NCBI GenBank assembly: GCA_963747315.1
Contig: CAVVEQ010000013.1
Span: forward strand, 744,001-808,000
Reading direction: 5' to 3'
Origin: CAVVEQ01 sp963747315
GTDB taxonomy: Bacteria > Chloroflexota > Anaerolineae > Anaerolineales > Anaerolineaceae
Length of the DNA stretch: 64,000 nt
Under the pieces are notes generated by a model. That model was not told where the DNA came from. It made no database searches and saw only the letters and a program-made list of their open reading frames with translations. Positions 9,846 through 18,713 of the stretch are shown here, piece by piece. Each line of letters begins with the position of its first letter. The first letter of the stretch is position 1. Both the position numbers and the translations under genes were made by a program.

Positions 9846-10325
9846 TCACTTCTCGTTTTGAATGCAAATGGATGGTATGTGCCAAAGATGATCGTCTTTT
9901 ATTACCATAGGGACAAAGGAAATGTGAGTTTTGCGTACACCAGGGATTTTTGCAATTTCATCTGTCACAAACGAAAACAGCTCATTGTTATCCTGGGCAA
10001 AAATTTGAATGCTAATATCTGTTTGACCTGTCGAGCAAGCAACATAACTGACTGTCTCGAAGTTAGAAATTTGCTTCGCGATTTGTAAAACCAAAGGTGG
10101 TTCTACTTCAATAAACACATCAGCAAAAACGCCTAAACCTAAACCACCCGCATTTATATTCCCTCGGATACTGATTATCCCGTTTTTAATCAGCCGGTCG
10201 ATTCTATATCGGATTGCCCTTTCGGAAATACCTTCAATCCTCTTTGCAATCTCGGAACAACTCATCCGGCCATCTTCAATGAGCAGATCTGAAATTTTTT
10301 TATCAATGCGGTCTATTTTTATCAT
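9846..10325 (-). CDS. Lrp/AsnC family transcriptional regulator
   Basis: DNA-binding regulator of 159 residues. The N-terminal helix-turn-helix (DRIDKKISDLLIEDGRMSCSEIAKRIEGISERAIRYRIDRL) is followed by an INAGGLGLGVFADVFIEV strand and a C-terminal RAM-type ligand domain. It precedes the APC permease and COG1748 genes on the minus strand and is divergent from putrescine aminotransferase, so it likely senses an amino acid or amine and controls one or both sides through the 320-base gap. The Shine-Dalgarno is weak (GGAAAA). Unlike most family members it ends with a 10-residue tail after the RAM domain. Confidence 0.88.
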   Translation of the reverse strand: MIKIDRIDKKISDLLIEDGRMSCSEIAKRIEGISERAIRYRIDRLIKNGIISIRGNINAGGLGLGVFADVFIEVEPPLVLQIAKQISNFETVSYVACSTGQTDISIQIFAQDNNELFSFVTDEIAKIPGVRKTHISFVPMVIKDDHLWHIPSICIQNEK

Positions 10326-10645
10326 GTGTTTTTTCCGAGTTCTACATACATTATAGATATTAATTCCGATATTTACAATATATTCTAATATTCGTGCACC
10401 TTTCCCCTAATTCACAAAATAATAATTTCATTATATGAGATCAGTTATTTCATTCAAAAGTAGGAATTTTTGATACTTGACTTCTGATTTTTTTCTGCAA
10501 TAATAAAACCGAGGGAAAAATGGTAAGTATTTTTTCCTTTTGTTTCCTTATCGGTATCTTCCCTTCCAAATGCATCTATTATCGGCAACTCTCTTTTCTT
10601 GGTTTGTTCGTTTTTTTTACACAACTATTTTAAGGAGGATATTTT
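10326..10645. promoter_or_regulatory. Divergent regulatory gap between the Lrp-type gene and putrescine aminotransferase
   Basis: AT-rich, gene-free region of 320 bases. The part nearest the regulator contains repeated TATTnnTA-like tracts (10365-10395) of the sort Lrp proteins bind, but no single clear operator. On the plus strand TTGACT (10477-10482) and TAATAA (10501-10506) are 18 bases apart, a candidate promoter for the aminotransferase. Expect divergent promoters and autoregulation. Confidence 0.4.
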
Positions 10646-12004
10646 ATGCCACAAAATTTCAAGGATGCTCTAGCATATTCGGATCGATGGTTGGGGATCA
10701 TAAAGAAGCCGGTCGTCACTTCGGATGAGGGAAAAGCGATTATTGAAGAAAGTAAAACGAATTTCGCGGAATATTTTAATAAGAACTGGTTGGAATACCG
10801 AAAATCTGTAACAGAAGCAGGTGACTGGGCTTGCGTCGAATGGACCGGCCGAGGAGCATTATTTACGGATGTTCTCGGCAGGGAGTATATCGACTGCCTG
10901 GGTGGTTATGGCATGATGGACCACGGTTGGAGCCATCCGGATGTCATTGCAGCGGTTGCCGCCCAATTGCAGCGAACCCCCATGCCCAGCCAGGAATTAA
11001 TAGACCCATTGCGGGGTGTGCTTGCCCGTCTGATGGCAGAGATTACTCCAGGGGATATTAAATACTCGTTCTTCTGTGCCAGCGGAACCGAGGCCATCGA
11101 AGGCGCCATCAAACTTGCCAAAATGTATACCAAAAAAGCAGGTTTTATCGTCGCTACCAGCGCCTTTCACGGTAAAACAATGGGCTCCCTATCCATGATG
11201 GGTAAATCTGATTACCGCGAGCCGCCTGGGGTTCTTTACGGGGGACCGGTTTATCATGTTCCTTTTGGGGATGCCGCCGCAGTTGAAAAACAGTTGGAAA
11301 TCTGCGACAAAGTGGGTATTGGGATTGCCGCAGTTCTTATGGAACCCATCCAGGGAGAAGCCGGCGCTATTGTACCCCCGGACGATTTCTGGCCGCGTAT
11401 CCGCAAAGCTACCAAGGAACACGGTGTCCTGCTTATTGCTGACGAGGTTCAGACCGGTCTTGGCAGGACGGGAAAATTGTGGGGGGTGGATCACTGGGAG
11501 GTCAAACCGGATATCCTAGCACTTGCCAAGTCCCTTGGCGGCGGCGTGATGCCCATCAGCACATTCTGCTCCACGGAAGAGATCTGGCAGTGCATGATGT
11601 ATCCCAATCCCTTCATCCATACTACTACCACGGGAGGCGGTGCACTCGCTTGCTCGGCTGCCATCGCATCGATCAATGTAGTCCTTCGGGATGATTATCC
11701 TAAAATGGCTGCCGAAAAAGGCGCTTATATTATGCCCAAGCTGCAAGACTTGGCGCAGAAATACAGCAATATCTATGATTACGTTTGCGGGAAAGGATTG
11801 TTGATCGGGCAGCACTTTAAAAACCCGGAGGTGGGTTACAAGGTGGCAGCCGGATTATTTAAACGTGGTGTCCTGGTTGCAGGAACGCTCACCAGCGCTC
11901 ACACCATCCGGATCGAACCTTCCCTGGTGATCACTTATGAACAAATTGATGCAGTGTTGAACCGCCTGGATGATACTCTGGCGGAGATTAACAAGTCACT
12001 TTAG
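10646..12004 (+). CDS. patA: Putrescine aminotransferase (class III PLP enzyme)
   Basis: Moves an amino group from putrescine to a keto acid, giving 4-aminobutanal (which cyclises to pyrroline). The 452-residue protein follows E. coli PatA/YgjG along its length: FLEYRKSVT-like NWLEYRKSVTEAGD, YIDCLGGYG, SQELIDPLR, IKYSFFCASGTEA, AFHGKTMGS, LMEPIQGEAG, DEVQTGLGRTGK, and RVLVAGTL-like GVLVAGTLTSAHTIRIEP. The PLP lysine is Lys295 in LAKSLGGGVMP. AAGGAGGATATTTT precedes ATG 10646. It is followed by a symporter gene, likely in one transcript. Cadaverine or related diamines could also be used. Confidence 0.87.
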   Translation: MPQNFKDALAYSDRWLGIIKKPVVTSDEGKAIIEESKTNFAEYFNKNWLEYRKSVTEAGDWACVEWTGRGALFTDVLGREYIDCLGGYGMMDHGWSHPDVIAAVAAQLQRTPMPSQELIDPLRGVLARLMAEITPGDIKYSFFCASGTEAIEGAIKLAKMYTKKAGFIVATSAFHGKTMGSLSMMGKSDYREPPGVLYGGPVYHVPFGDAAAVEKQLEICDKVGIGIAAVLMEPIQGEAGAIVPPDDFWPRIRKATKEHGVLLIADEVQTGLGRTGKLWGVDHWEVKPDILALAKSLGGGVMPISTFCSTEEIWQCMMYPNPFIHTTTTGGGALACSAAIASINVVLRDDYPKMAAEKGAYIMPKLQDLAQKYSNIYDYVCGKGLLIGQHFKNPEVGYKVAAGLFKRGVLVAGTLTSAHTIRIEPSLVITYEQIDAVLNRLDDTLAEINKSL

Positions 12005-12048
12005 GGATAGCAGTAACAAAAATATATTCAAGGAGAGGAGCAAAAAAA

Positions 12049-13707
12049 ATGATTCTCGAAGGATATGAATATGCCTGGTTGGTTGTACTGTTCATCGTTT
12101 TATTCTTTGCTGTACGTATCGCCGTGGGGATTTGGGCAGGCAGGCAGGTTCAGGACAATGCTGATTATATTGTCGCAGGTCGAAGGTTGCCTATTCATAT
12201 GGCCGCCGCCTCGATCATGGCAACCTGGTTTGCCGCTGAAACCCTTATGGGAGCATCGGAAACCGCCTATGACTATGGCTTTTCCGGAGTGATCTTTGAC
12301 CCATTTGGCGCGGCAGCATGCTTGTTCATCTCCGGTTTGTTGTTCGTCAGGTTGATGCGGCGGGCAAAGTACCTTACCATTGTTGACTTTTTCGAACGAC
12401 GCTATAACAAAGTAATGATCGTCCTGACGGTCATCGCGCAAAGCCTGACCTACTTTTCCTGGACTGCGGCACAGATCGTTGCGGGAGGAGCCATTGCAAC
12501 CGCCTTGTTCGGGATCGATCCTGTTTGGGGTATGGTGATCGTCATCACGATTGTCGCGGCATACACGACTATGGGAGGAATGCTCGCTGATACCATGCTG
12601 GATTTCTTCCAGGTATTCCTCACCGCGGGCGGGATCACATTGATCTTTCTGTTCGTTCTCGTGGAGGTCGGTGGCTTCCAGGGAATGATCCAAGGGGCAG
12701 GCTCCACATATGTATCCGAACCCTTCAGGTTGTTGCCTTCGACGACAGAAGGCTATTTGGGTTATACGGGAGCTACCGGATGGATGTACTGGCTCGCTGC
12801 CTGGATGGCGATCGGGTTGGGTTCGGTTGCCACACAGGACCTCATGCAGCGCTCGATGGCTGCGAGAAACCAGGCGACCTCGGTATATGGATCCTACGGC
12901 GCTGGCGTACTCTACCTGTTCTTTGGGATCATGTCTCCATTAATCGGGATTATGATCTACTCGTTATCTCCCGGATTGGAGGACACCAGCTACCTGCTTG
13001 TATCCGCATCCATGACATTCCTTCCGCCTTTACTCACCGCCATATTTATTGCAGCGCTGGTTTCCGCTTTGATGAGCACCTCTGATAGCTCCCTTCTGGC
13101 TGGCGCTTCAGCGGTGACGGAGAACCTTATCCCACTAATTACTGGTAAAAAGTTAGAGGGAATGAAAGCAGTCTGGGCGACTCGTACGATGGTGATCGTG
13201 AATGCTGCGATAGGACTCGCCATCGCCCTCTGGGCACAGACGATTTATGAGCTCTCCATTGTCGCCTGGACCTTGCTGCTTGTTGGTTTATTCTCCCCGT
13301 TCGCGTTTGGAATGTATTGGAAGAAATCGACTTCCTGGGGGGCGGTGGCTTCCTTTGTCGGTGGGTTCACAGTATGGATTGCAGCTTCAATTTATTTCTT
13401 CCAGATCGGTATTGATGGCCAATCTACTGCAGCGGTTTGCGAATACACTGCAGATATGGGTGTATATAGCGATGCCTGGTGGTGCGGCTTCTGGGATGCA
13501 ATTTATATCGGATCTTTTGTGGCATTCATCACTGGCCTTCTGCTAATGGTCATAGTTTCTCTTGCCACACAAAAGATCTCTCCGCCAAAAACACTGGTGG
13601 ACTACTATGGCGAACCTATGGACCTCAGCTGGAAACTGAATCTCGGTCTCCTTCCCATTAAGGATGCCTTCCGGAAAATTTCTGATGAAGAGAAGGAAAT
13701 AACATAG
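12049..13707 (+). CDS. Sodium:solute symporter (SSF) family transporter
   Basis: Polytopic membrane protein of 552 residues with about 13 hydrophobic segments. SSF landmarks are visible: RRLPIHMAAASIMATWFAAET in the first core helix, the YTTMGGMLADTMLDFFQ region, and SALMSTSDSSLLAGAS in the helix that carries the sodium-binding serines. GGAGAGGAG lies upstream of ATG 12049. It sits 44 bases after putrescine aminotransferase, so uptake of a diamine or an amino acid used by that enzyme is a reasonable guess; SSF proteins carry many substrates and the sequence does not decide. Confidence 0.87.
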   Translation: MILEGYEYAWLVVLFIVLFFAVRIAVGIWAGRQVQDNADYIVAGRRLPIHMAAASIMATWFAAETLMGASETAYDYGFSGVIFDPFGAAACLFISGLLFVRLMRRAKYLTIVDFFERRYNKVMIVLTVIAQSLTYFSWTAAQIVAGGAIATALFGIDPVWGMVIVITIVAAYTTMGGMLADTMLDFFQVFLTAGGITLIFLFVLVEVGGFQGMIQGAGSTYVSEPFRLLPSTTEGYLGYTGATGWMYWLAAWMAIGLGSVATQDLMQRSMAARNQATSVYGSYGAGVLYLFFGIMSPLIGIMIYSLSPGLEDTSYLLVSASMTFLPPLLTAIFIAALVSALMSTSDSSLLAGASAVTENLIPLITGKKLEGMKAVWATRTMVIVNAAIGLAIALWAQTIYELSIVAWTLLLVGLFSPFAFGMYWKKSTSWGAVASFVGGFTVWIAASIYFFQIGIDGQSTAAVCEYTADMGVYSDAWWCGFWDAIYIGSFVAFITGLLLMVIVSLATQKISPPKTLVDYYGEPMDLSWKLNLGLLPIKDAFRKISDEEKEIT

Positions 13708-13774
13708 GTTGAGTGATTTCTCTTGGAGAAACTCACTCTAAGTTTGGTTCCTGGTCGGGATTTGTAAAATAATG

Positions 13775-13808
13775 ATGGCGTCCGGAGGCTATTTCCTTTG
13801 GACGCCAT
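13775..13808 (+). terminator. Hairpin after the symporter gene
   Basis: ATGGCGTCC / GGACGCCAT pairs perfectly over 9 bp, and GGAGG / CCTTT extends the stem with G-U pairs to a 6-base loop. No T-tract follows, so it may be a terminator, an attenuator before the next gene, or an mRNA 3' stabiliser. Confidence 0.45.
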
Positions 13809-13853
13809 TGATATTTCATGGTTTAATTTATGAGATTGTAAACAAGGAAACAT

Positions 13854-14363
13854 ATGTTTGAAATTACCCTGCAATTTGGATTACTGGTATTTGGGATTGT
13901 ATTTTTAATCGTTATGCTCACCCGGAAAGCAATCAAGAAAACGAAAGCCAATAAAGATCTGCGTAATGTCGCTCCAAAATATCAATCTGCCCCTCAAAAA
14001 ACGATTCTCACTGAAGAACAATTCAATAAAACCTGGAAAAATCTCTCCTATCTAATTCTCCTGGCAGCAGCGGGAAATCTATATATGGTCTACACTGCGG
14101 TAAAAGCAGCGTTAGCATCAGGCATATTTGTTTTTTGGATTGATGCCATTTTTAGTTTATTGGCAGCGATTTCAGCATTCTTTTTATGGAAAATCCGCAG
14201 AAAAACCTGGGTGTATATTTACTTTGCGTTTACCTTGATCCCGGCTTTCATGTTTATGTCCTTAAAAGGGCCGGGGTTCAAAGAAAGTGCTTTGATCCAC
14301 TTATTCCCGCTTGTATTAATATATTTTGTAGTGAAACCGGTCTGGGATAATCTTGAAGATTAA
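13854..14363 (+). CDS. Hypothetical membrane protein
   Basis: Predicted 169-residue protein that I do not recognise. It has one N-terminal membrane segment (GLLVFGIVFLIVMLT), a basic cytosolic stretch (KAIKKTKANKD), then about four further segments ending near VVKPVWDNLED. AAGGAAA 4 bases before ATG 13854 supports translation. It follows the symporter by 146 bases and a hairpin, and a strong terminator follows it. It may be co-transcribed with the aminotransferase-symporter pair, or stand alone. Confidence 0.65.
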   Translation: MFEITLQFGLLVFGIVFLIVMLTRKAIKKTKANKDLRNVAPKYQSAPQKTILTEEQFNKTWKNLSYLILLAAAGNLYMVYTAVKAALASGIFVFWIDAIFSLLAAISAFFLWKIRRKTWVYIYFAFTLIPAFMFMSLKGPGFKESALIHLFPLVLIYFVVKPVWDNLED

Positions 14364-14375
14364 TAAATTCATTTC

Positions 14376-14407
14376 AAAAAACCTCCGGTATGATCCGGAG
14401 GTTTTTT
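14376..14407. terminator. Bidirectional terminator between convergent genes
   Basis: AAAAAACCTCCGG / CCGGAGGTTTTTT, a perfect 13-bp inverted repeat with a 6-base loop and T-runs on both strands. It separates the membrane protein (plus) from the class III aminotransferase (minus). Confidence 0.9.
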
Positions 14408-14416
14408 ATTAATTCA

Positions 14417-15769
14417 TCAACTCAGGATTTGCATTACTGATTCCCGAAATACTTGTGTGTGATAATCGATCTCTTTATCAGTGATATCCGGTGCGATCAA
14501 CGCCATATTATGGAATGGTGTCATTAAAATACCCCGGTTTAGCGCGGCAAGATGCATATACCTGTCCAGCTCCGCATCCACAGCCGCTTCTGCATCACCC
14601 CCGTTCTTCGGCAGGGATTCGCAGAACCAGTATTCCGACCGGCAACCCAAACGGTTTATCACCCAGGGCAAACGCAATTCATCGATAACTTTCTTAACCT
14701 CATCAGCAAAGCGGATCGCCAGGGGGATTGTGCGGGCAAATATTTCCGGACTTAAAGTATTTTGTAAAGTTGCCCGCATGGCTGCCAGCGAAAGCGCATT
14801 CCCAGCCAGGGTTCCGCCGATCCCGCCGATATCGGATTCATCCACCTTTATGCTCTTTGAAACTAATTCGCCTACTTCTTCTGAGAGACCGTAAACAGCC
14901 GCTGGAATTCCGCTTCCGATGGTTTTTCCAACAGTGAGAATATCAGGCTGCAAACCCATTTCCCCTGTGTAGCCACCAGGCCCGGCACACATGGTGTGGG
15001 TTTCATCTATGATCAACAGTGTTCCATATTTCCGGGTTAGCACCCTCAACGCATCGTGATACCCCGGTTCCGGATGGATGATGCCAATATTCGTCATCAC
15101 CGGTTCAGCAAGAACACAGGCGACGTCTTCAGGAGCCAGGGCTTGTTCCAGCGCAGGGATATTGTTCCAAGGAACAACCCTGGTGGTGACCACGGGATTC
15201 ACCTGTGGTCCAATCGCTCCAGGCCGCGGCCCGGGGATGCCATCATTAATCGTGATGAAGGTCTCATCAACAGACCCGTGGTAACAGTAATCAAAAACCA
15301 ACACATAAGGTCGTTTTGTGATGTGCCTGGCCAGGCGCAGAACGAATCGGTTTGCGTCCGTCGCAGTGAGCGTAGTCTGCCAGTATTTCAGACCGAATCG
15401 CCTTTGCAGTTCTTCTCCCACCCAAATGGCATCCTCCGTGGGAAGCATAAAGGTGATACCTTTCCTCAATTGTTCGGCAATTTGTTTCATGGGTGCTTCA
15501 GGGGAATGCCCCACCATCGCACCTGTATCACCCAGGCAAAAATCGATGAAATTTTTACCATCCGCGCAGGTGAATGAAGCTCCTTTCGCCTCTTTTACAA
15601 ACAGGGGGAATCCACCTGCCCAGCGAACCATCCAGTTCATGGGAACACCATCCAAAAGGCAGCCTTTTGCACGTTCGTAGAGCTTGTGGCATTCCGGATG
15701 GTCCTTTGCGAATCTAGAAATCTCCAACTCCAGGACTTGGTCCAGTTTCGCCCGATTAATTTCTGCCAT
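14417..15769 (-). CDS. Class III aminotransferase, glutamate-1-semialdehyde mutase-like
   Basis: PLP enzyme of 450 residues. It has the class III core: DGKNFIDFCLGDTGAMVGHSP, DYCYHGSVDET, LAEPVMTNIGIIHPEPGY, IIDETHT and the PLP lysine Lys282 in VGKTIGSGIPAAVYG. The usual SGTEAN phosphate-contact motif reads TATDANRF, a recognisable deviation. It resembles the glutamate-1-semialdehyde aminomutase branch more than the GABA branch, but the genes around it are catabolic, so heme synthesis is unlikely. GGAGGAAGGG abuts ATG 15769. It is the last gene of a three-gene operon with an acylating aldehyde dehydrogenase and a GABA-type aminotransferase. Substrate unknown. Confidence 0.8.
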   Translation of the reverse strand: MAEINRAKLDQVLELEISRFAKDHPECHKLYERAKGCLLDGVPMNWMVRWAGGFPLFVKEAKGASFTCADGKNFIDFCLGDTGAMVGHSPEAPMKQIAEQLRKGITFMLPTEDAIWVGEELQRRFGLKYWQTTLTATDANRFVLRLARHITKRPYVLVFDYCYHGSVDETFITINDGIPGPRPGAIGPQVNPVVTTRVVPWNNIPALEQALAPEDVACVLAEPVMTNIGIIHPEPGYHDALRVLTRKYGTLLIIDETHTMCAGPGGYTGEMGLQPDILTVGKTIGSGIPAAVYGLSEEVGELVSKSIKVDESDIGGIGGTLAGNALSLAAMRATLQNTLSPEIFARTIPLAIRFADEVKKVIDELRLPWVINRLGCRSEYWFCESLPKNGGDAEAAVDAELDRYMHLAALNRGILMTPFHNMALIAPDITDKEIDYHTQVFRESVMQILS

Positions 15770-15858
15770 CCCTTCCTCCCTTTTCTATAATTTGTAGTTA
15801 TCAAAAGCCGCGCAAGTTTTTTATTCTTTACGCGGCTCTGGCTTTTAGGGTCTAATTC

Positions 15859-17244
15859 TTATTTTCCGTATTTCTTGAAGTGTGGAGCAAACATTTCCTC
15901 CGGATCCGGGATTACTGCGGGTATTGGGAAGGAAACCCAGGTTGTGTTCAGGAAGTGTTTCCAGGATACATTTTCCGTGGTGATGTTTCCGCCCCAGGTT
16001 CCGCAGCCAAGGGTCATGGTAAACGCCATCCCGTTCGTCCAATCGCCGCTGTTTCCATAACTCTGAGGTTGCCGAACCATCATCCGGCTCACTTTGGCTT
16101 TTGTGGCAAGCTCCATGATGTGCTCATCGTTCGTTGAATGAATGCCACATGAGTGCCCATATCCGCTAAACGCAGTGATGTCGATGACCATCTGGACTGC
16201 TTTATCAAAATCCTTGTATTTCCATAATGTCACTACAGGGGAGAGTTTTTCAGCCGAGAACATATCTGCAGGACCTATATGCTCGCCCAGCACCATCAGA
16301 AACGTGGTTCCTTCAGGAACGTTGATACCAGCTTCCGATGCGATGACTTTCACACTCTTGGCGACGATTTTTCCACTCAAGTGGGTTCCATCCGGCCACA
16401 TCGTAGCTTTTAATTTTGCCCGGTCTTCCCCGGTAACTAGGTAGCCCCCATTTTTCTTTAACCCCGCGAGCAAGGCTTCAAATATGGATTCATGAATGAT
16501 GATATTGTTTTCCGCAGAGCAGGAGGTCGCGTTATCAAATGTCTTACCCTTGAAGATTTTCAAAGCGGCATCATCAATGTCAGCGGTTTCATCCACAATA
16601 ACTGTCGCGTTTCCCGCCCCTACACCATACGCCGGTTTTCCGCTGCTGTAGGCCACCTTGACCACGCCCGCCCCACCCGTCGCAAGAACCAGGTCCACCA
16701 TGGACATCAGCTCTTGCGAAAGTTCCATGCTCGGTTCTTTGATATTTTGAATCAGATCCTCGGGTGCGCCAACTTTTTTCAATCCTTTACGCATCTCGTT
16801 GCAGATGTAATCGCAGGTATTTTTAGCCTTGGGATGCGGTGCAAAAATTACAGCGTTCCGGGTTTTCAGAATAGGCAATCCATTGCACGGCATGGTTGAG
16901 GATGAATTCGTCATGGGTGTGATTGCCCCAATCACCCCAACAGGTTTGGCGATCTTAACCAATCCCTTGGCTTTATCTTCTTCGATAACACCAACGGTCT
17001 TTACCCCCTGCAGATCGCGAACAACACCTAGGGTCTTTTTCTGGTGTTTGATCACTTTATCTTCATATACACCCAAACCGGTCTCATCCACCGCGAGCCT
17101 GGCGCATTTTTCGGCAGTATCCCGCTTATAGGCTTCCCAGCCAACTGCCAGGACCATCTCATCCACTTTATCCTGCTGCCAGAACTCCACAATCTTTTGG
17201 GCGGCATGCGCCTTTTCAAGCATCTCCTGTAAATTTTCAGCCAT
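15859..17244 (-). CDS. CoA-acylating aldehyde dehydrogenase (sulfoacetaldehyde dehydrogenase-like)
   Basis: Converts an aldehyde, NAD(P)+ and CoA to an acyl-CoA, or the reverse. With ATG 17244 as start (GGAGGAG 5-7 bases upstream, better than GTG 17250) it has 461 residues. Acylating-branch features are AKPVGVIGAITPMTNSSST, the catalytic Cys242 in FDNATSCSAEN, and the C-terminal GGNITTENVSWKHFLNTTWV, which mirrors the GGN(S)TSENV signature of AdhE, PduP and SauS-type enzymes. The closest pattern I know is the SauS group. In this operon between two aminotransferases, the likely substrates are semialdehydes such as succinate or malonate semialdehyde; sulfoacetaldehyde is possible if one partner uses taurine. 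Confidence 0.82.
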   Translation of the reverse strand: MAENLQEMLEKAHAAQKIVEFWQQDKVDEMVLAVGWEAYKRDTAEKCARLAVDETGLGVYEDKVIKHQKKTLGVVRDLQGVKTVGVIEEDKAKGLVKIAKPVGVIGAITPMTNSSSTMPCNGLPILKTRNAVIFAPHPKAKNTCDYICNEMRKGLKKVGAPEDLIQNIKEPSMELSQELMSMVDLVLATGGAGVVKVAYSSGKPAYGVGAGNATVIVDETADIDDAALKIFKGKTFDNATSCSAENNIIIHESIFEALLAGLKKNGGYLVTGEDRAKLKATMWPDGTHLSGKIVAKSVKVIASEAGINVPEGTTFLMVLGEHIGPADMFSAEKLSPVVTLWKYKDFDKAVQMVIDITAFSGYGHSCGIHSTNDEHIMELATKAKVSRMMVRQPQSYGNSGDWTNGMAFTMTLGCGTWGGNITTENVSWKHFLNTTWVSFPIPAVIPDPEEMFAPHFKKYGK

Positions 17245-17284
17245 TGTCACTCCTCCGTGTTATTTTGAAGAAAAGTTTAATCGC

Positions 17285-18559
17285 CTAATCCAACACAGTG
17301 CTCATGGATGAGGCGAAAATATCCAATGCGTCATTGATCTGCCCTGCTGTTACGTTTAATGGCGGGATCCAGCGGATGGTATTATCCCAGGCCCCTGCTG
17401 TGAGGATCATCAGGTTTCTGTCCAGGCATTCATGTTGAATTGCCTTTGTAGTGGTTTTGTCAGGATTACCATTGGCATCCCGGAACTCAGTTCCGACCAT
17501 CAATCCCAACCCGCGGATATCGACGATCTGGGGATACTTCTCCCGGAGCTGCCCCAAACCTGCTTTCAATTGGGCTCCTCGCTCAACTGCATTCGCGATC
17601 ATGTTGTCCTCTTTGATCGCACGGATCGTGGCAACCCCGGCTGCAGCTGCAACAGCATTTCCACCGTAAGTGCCTCCGTGGGAGCCAGGGATCCATTTTT
17701 TCATCAGATCCAGGTGGCTGACCACTCCGGAGATTGGCATTCCTGATGCCAACCCCTTCGCAATTGTCATAATATCTGGAACAATTTTGAAATGTTCGTG
17801 GCCAAACCACTTTCCGGTTCGTCCAAATCCGGATTGAACCTCATCGGCAACCAGCAGAATAGCGTGTTGATCGCATAACTTTCGCAACCCTTCCATGAAT
17901 GATGCTGGGGGTACAACGTAACCACCTTCTCCCAGAACCGGCTCGATGAAAATTGCGGCAGTCTCCGATGGCGCGGTTTGGGTTTGAAGGAGCAGCTCCA
18001 ATTCTTCAAGGCACCATTCACTTGTCTTTTCTTCACTCCAGCCGTATTTAACTGCATAAGGATATGGAGAGACATAAACCCCCGGCATCAAGGGTTGGTA
18101 ACCATTCTTATAAATTGTCTTTGATGTGGTCATGGACATGGTAGCGACCGTGCGTCCATGAAAACTGCCCTGGAAAACGATCACATTCGGTCGTCCGGTC
18201 GCATGCCTGGCTAATTTCAAGGCACCTTCCAGGGCTTCTGCGCCGGAATTGCTAAAAAAGAAGCCGTCCAGGCTTGGCTGTACGATTGTTCTCAACTCTT
18301 CGACCAACGCTAGCATGGGTTTATGGGTGACCAGGTTGGCCTGCCCATGTAAAAGCAGACCTGCCTGCTCCCGGATCGCCTCCACCACCTTGGGATGGCA
18401 GTGCCCGGTATTGGTTACACCGATCCCGCACGCAAAATCCAGGATCTTGCGGCCATCGGTCGCATATATATAACTACCTTCCGCGCGATCAACGATAATA
18501 TCGGTGTAATGCGTCCATACTGGAGAAAGATGATCAAAATTTTCTTTGTAGTCGGTCAT
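17285..18559 (-). CDS. 4-aminobutyrate aminotransferase-like class III aminotransferase
   Basis: PLP enzyme of 424 residues in the GabT/ArgD branch: GSYIYATDGRKILDFACGIGVTNTGH, FFSNSGAEALEGALKLAR, GSFHGRT, FIEPVLGEGGYVVPP, VADEVQSGFGRTGKWF and the PLP lysine Lys268 in IAKGLASGMPIS. These support transamination of GABA, beta-alanine or another omega-amino acid to a semialdehyde. AAAAGGAT sits just before ATG 18559. It is the first gene of the operon, 40 bases ahead of the acylating aldehyde dehydrogenase that could take its product, and may continue the putrescine pathway begun by the facing operon. Confidence 0.85.
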   Translation of the reverse strand: MTDYKENFDHLSPVWTHYTDIIVDRAEGSYIYATDGRKILDFACGIGVTNTGHCHPKVVEAIREQAGLLLHGQANLVTHKPMLALVEELRTIVQPSLDGFFFSNSGAEALEGALKLARHATGRPNVIVFQGSFHGRTVATMSMTTSKTIYKNGYQPLMPGVYVSPYPYAVKYGWSEEKTSEWCLEELELLLQTQTAPSETAAIFIEPVLGEGGYVVPPASFMEGLRKLCDQHAILLVADEVQSGFGRTGKWFGHEHFKIVPDIMTIAKGLASGMPISGVVSHLDLMKKWIPGSHGGTYGGNAVAAAAGVATIRAIKEDNMIANAVERGAQLKAGLGQLREKYPQIVDIRGLGLMVGTEFRDANGNPDKTTTKAIQHECLDRNLMILTAGAWDNTIRWIPPLNVTAGQINDALDIFASSMSTVLD

Positions 18560-18713
18560 ATCCTTTTCCCTTAATTGTTGGAATAGAATAAATCAATAAA
18601 CTCTGGTTTCAATAGAAGACTAAATTAATACCTAATACCTTTCGTTAAGGAAAGGTTGTTTAATCATCTTTATTATGGGTATGTAGGGATAAACTGTAAA
18701 GTGATTTCTGATA

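Noticed and set aside
14417..15769. Assignment as hemL (heme synthesis)
   Set aside because: It has the fold family but an altered SGTEAN motif and lies in a catabolic operon without other heme genes.
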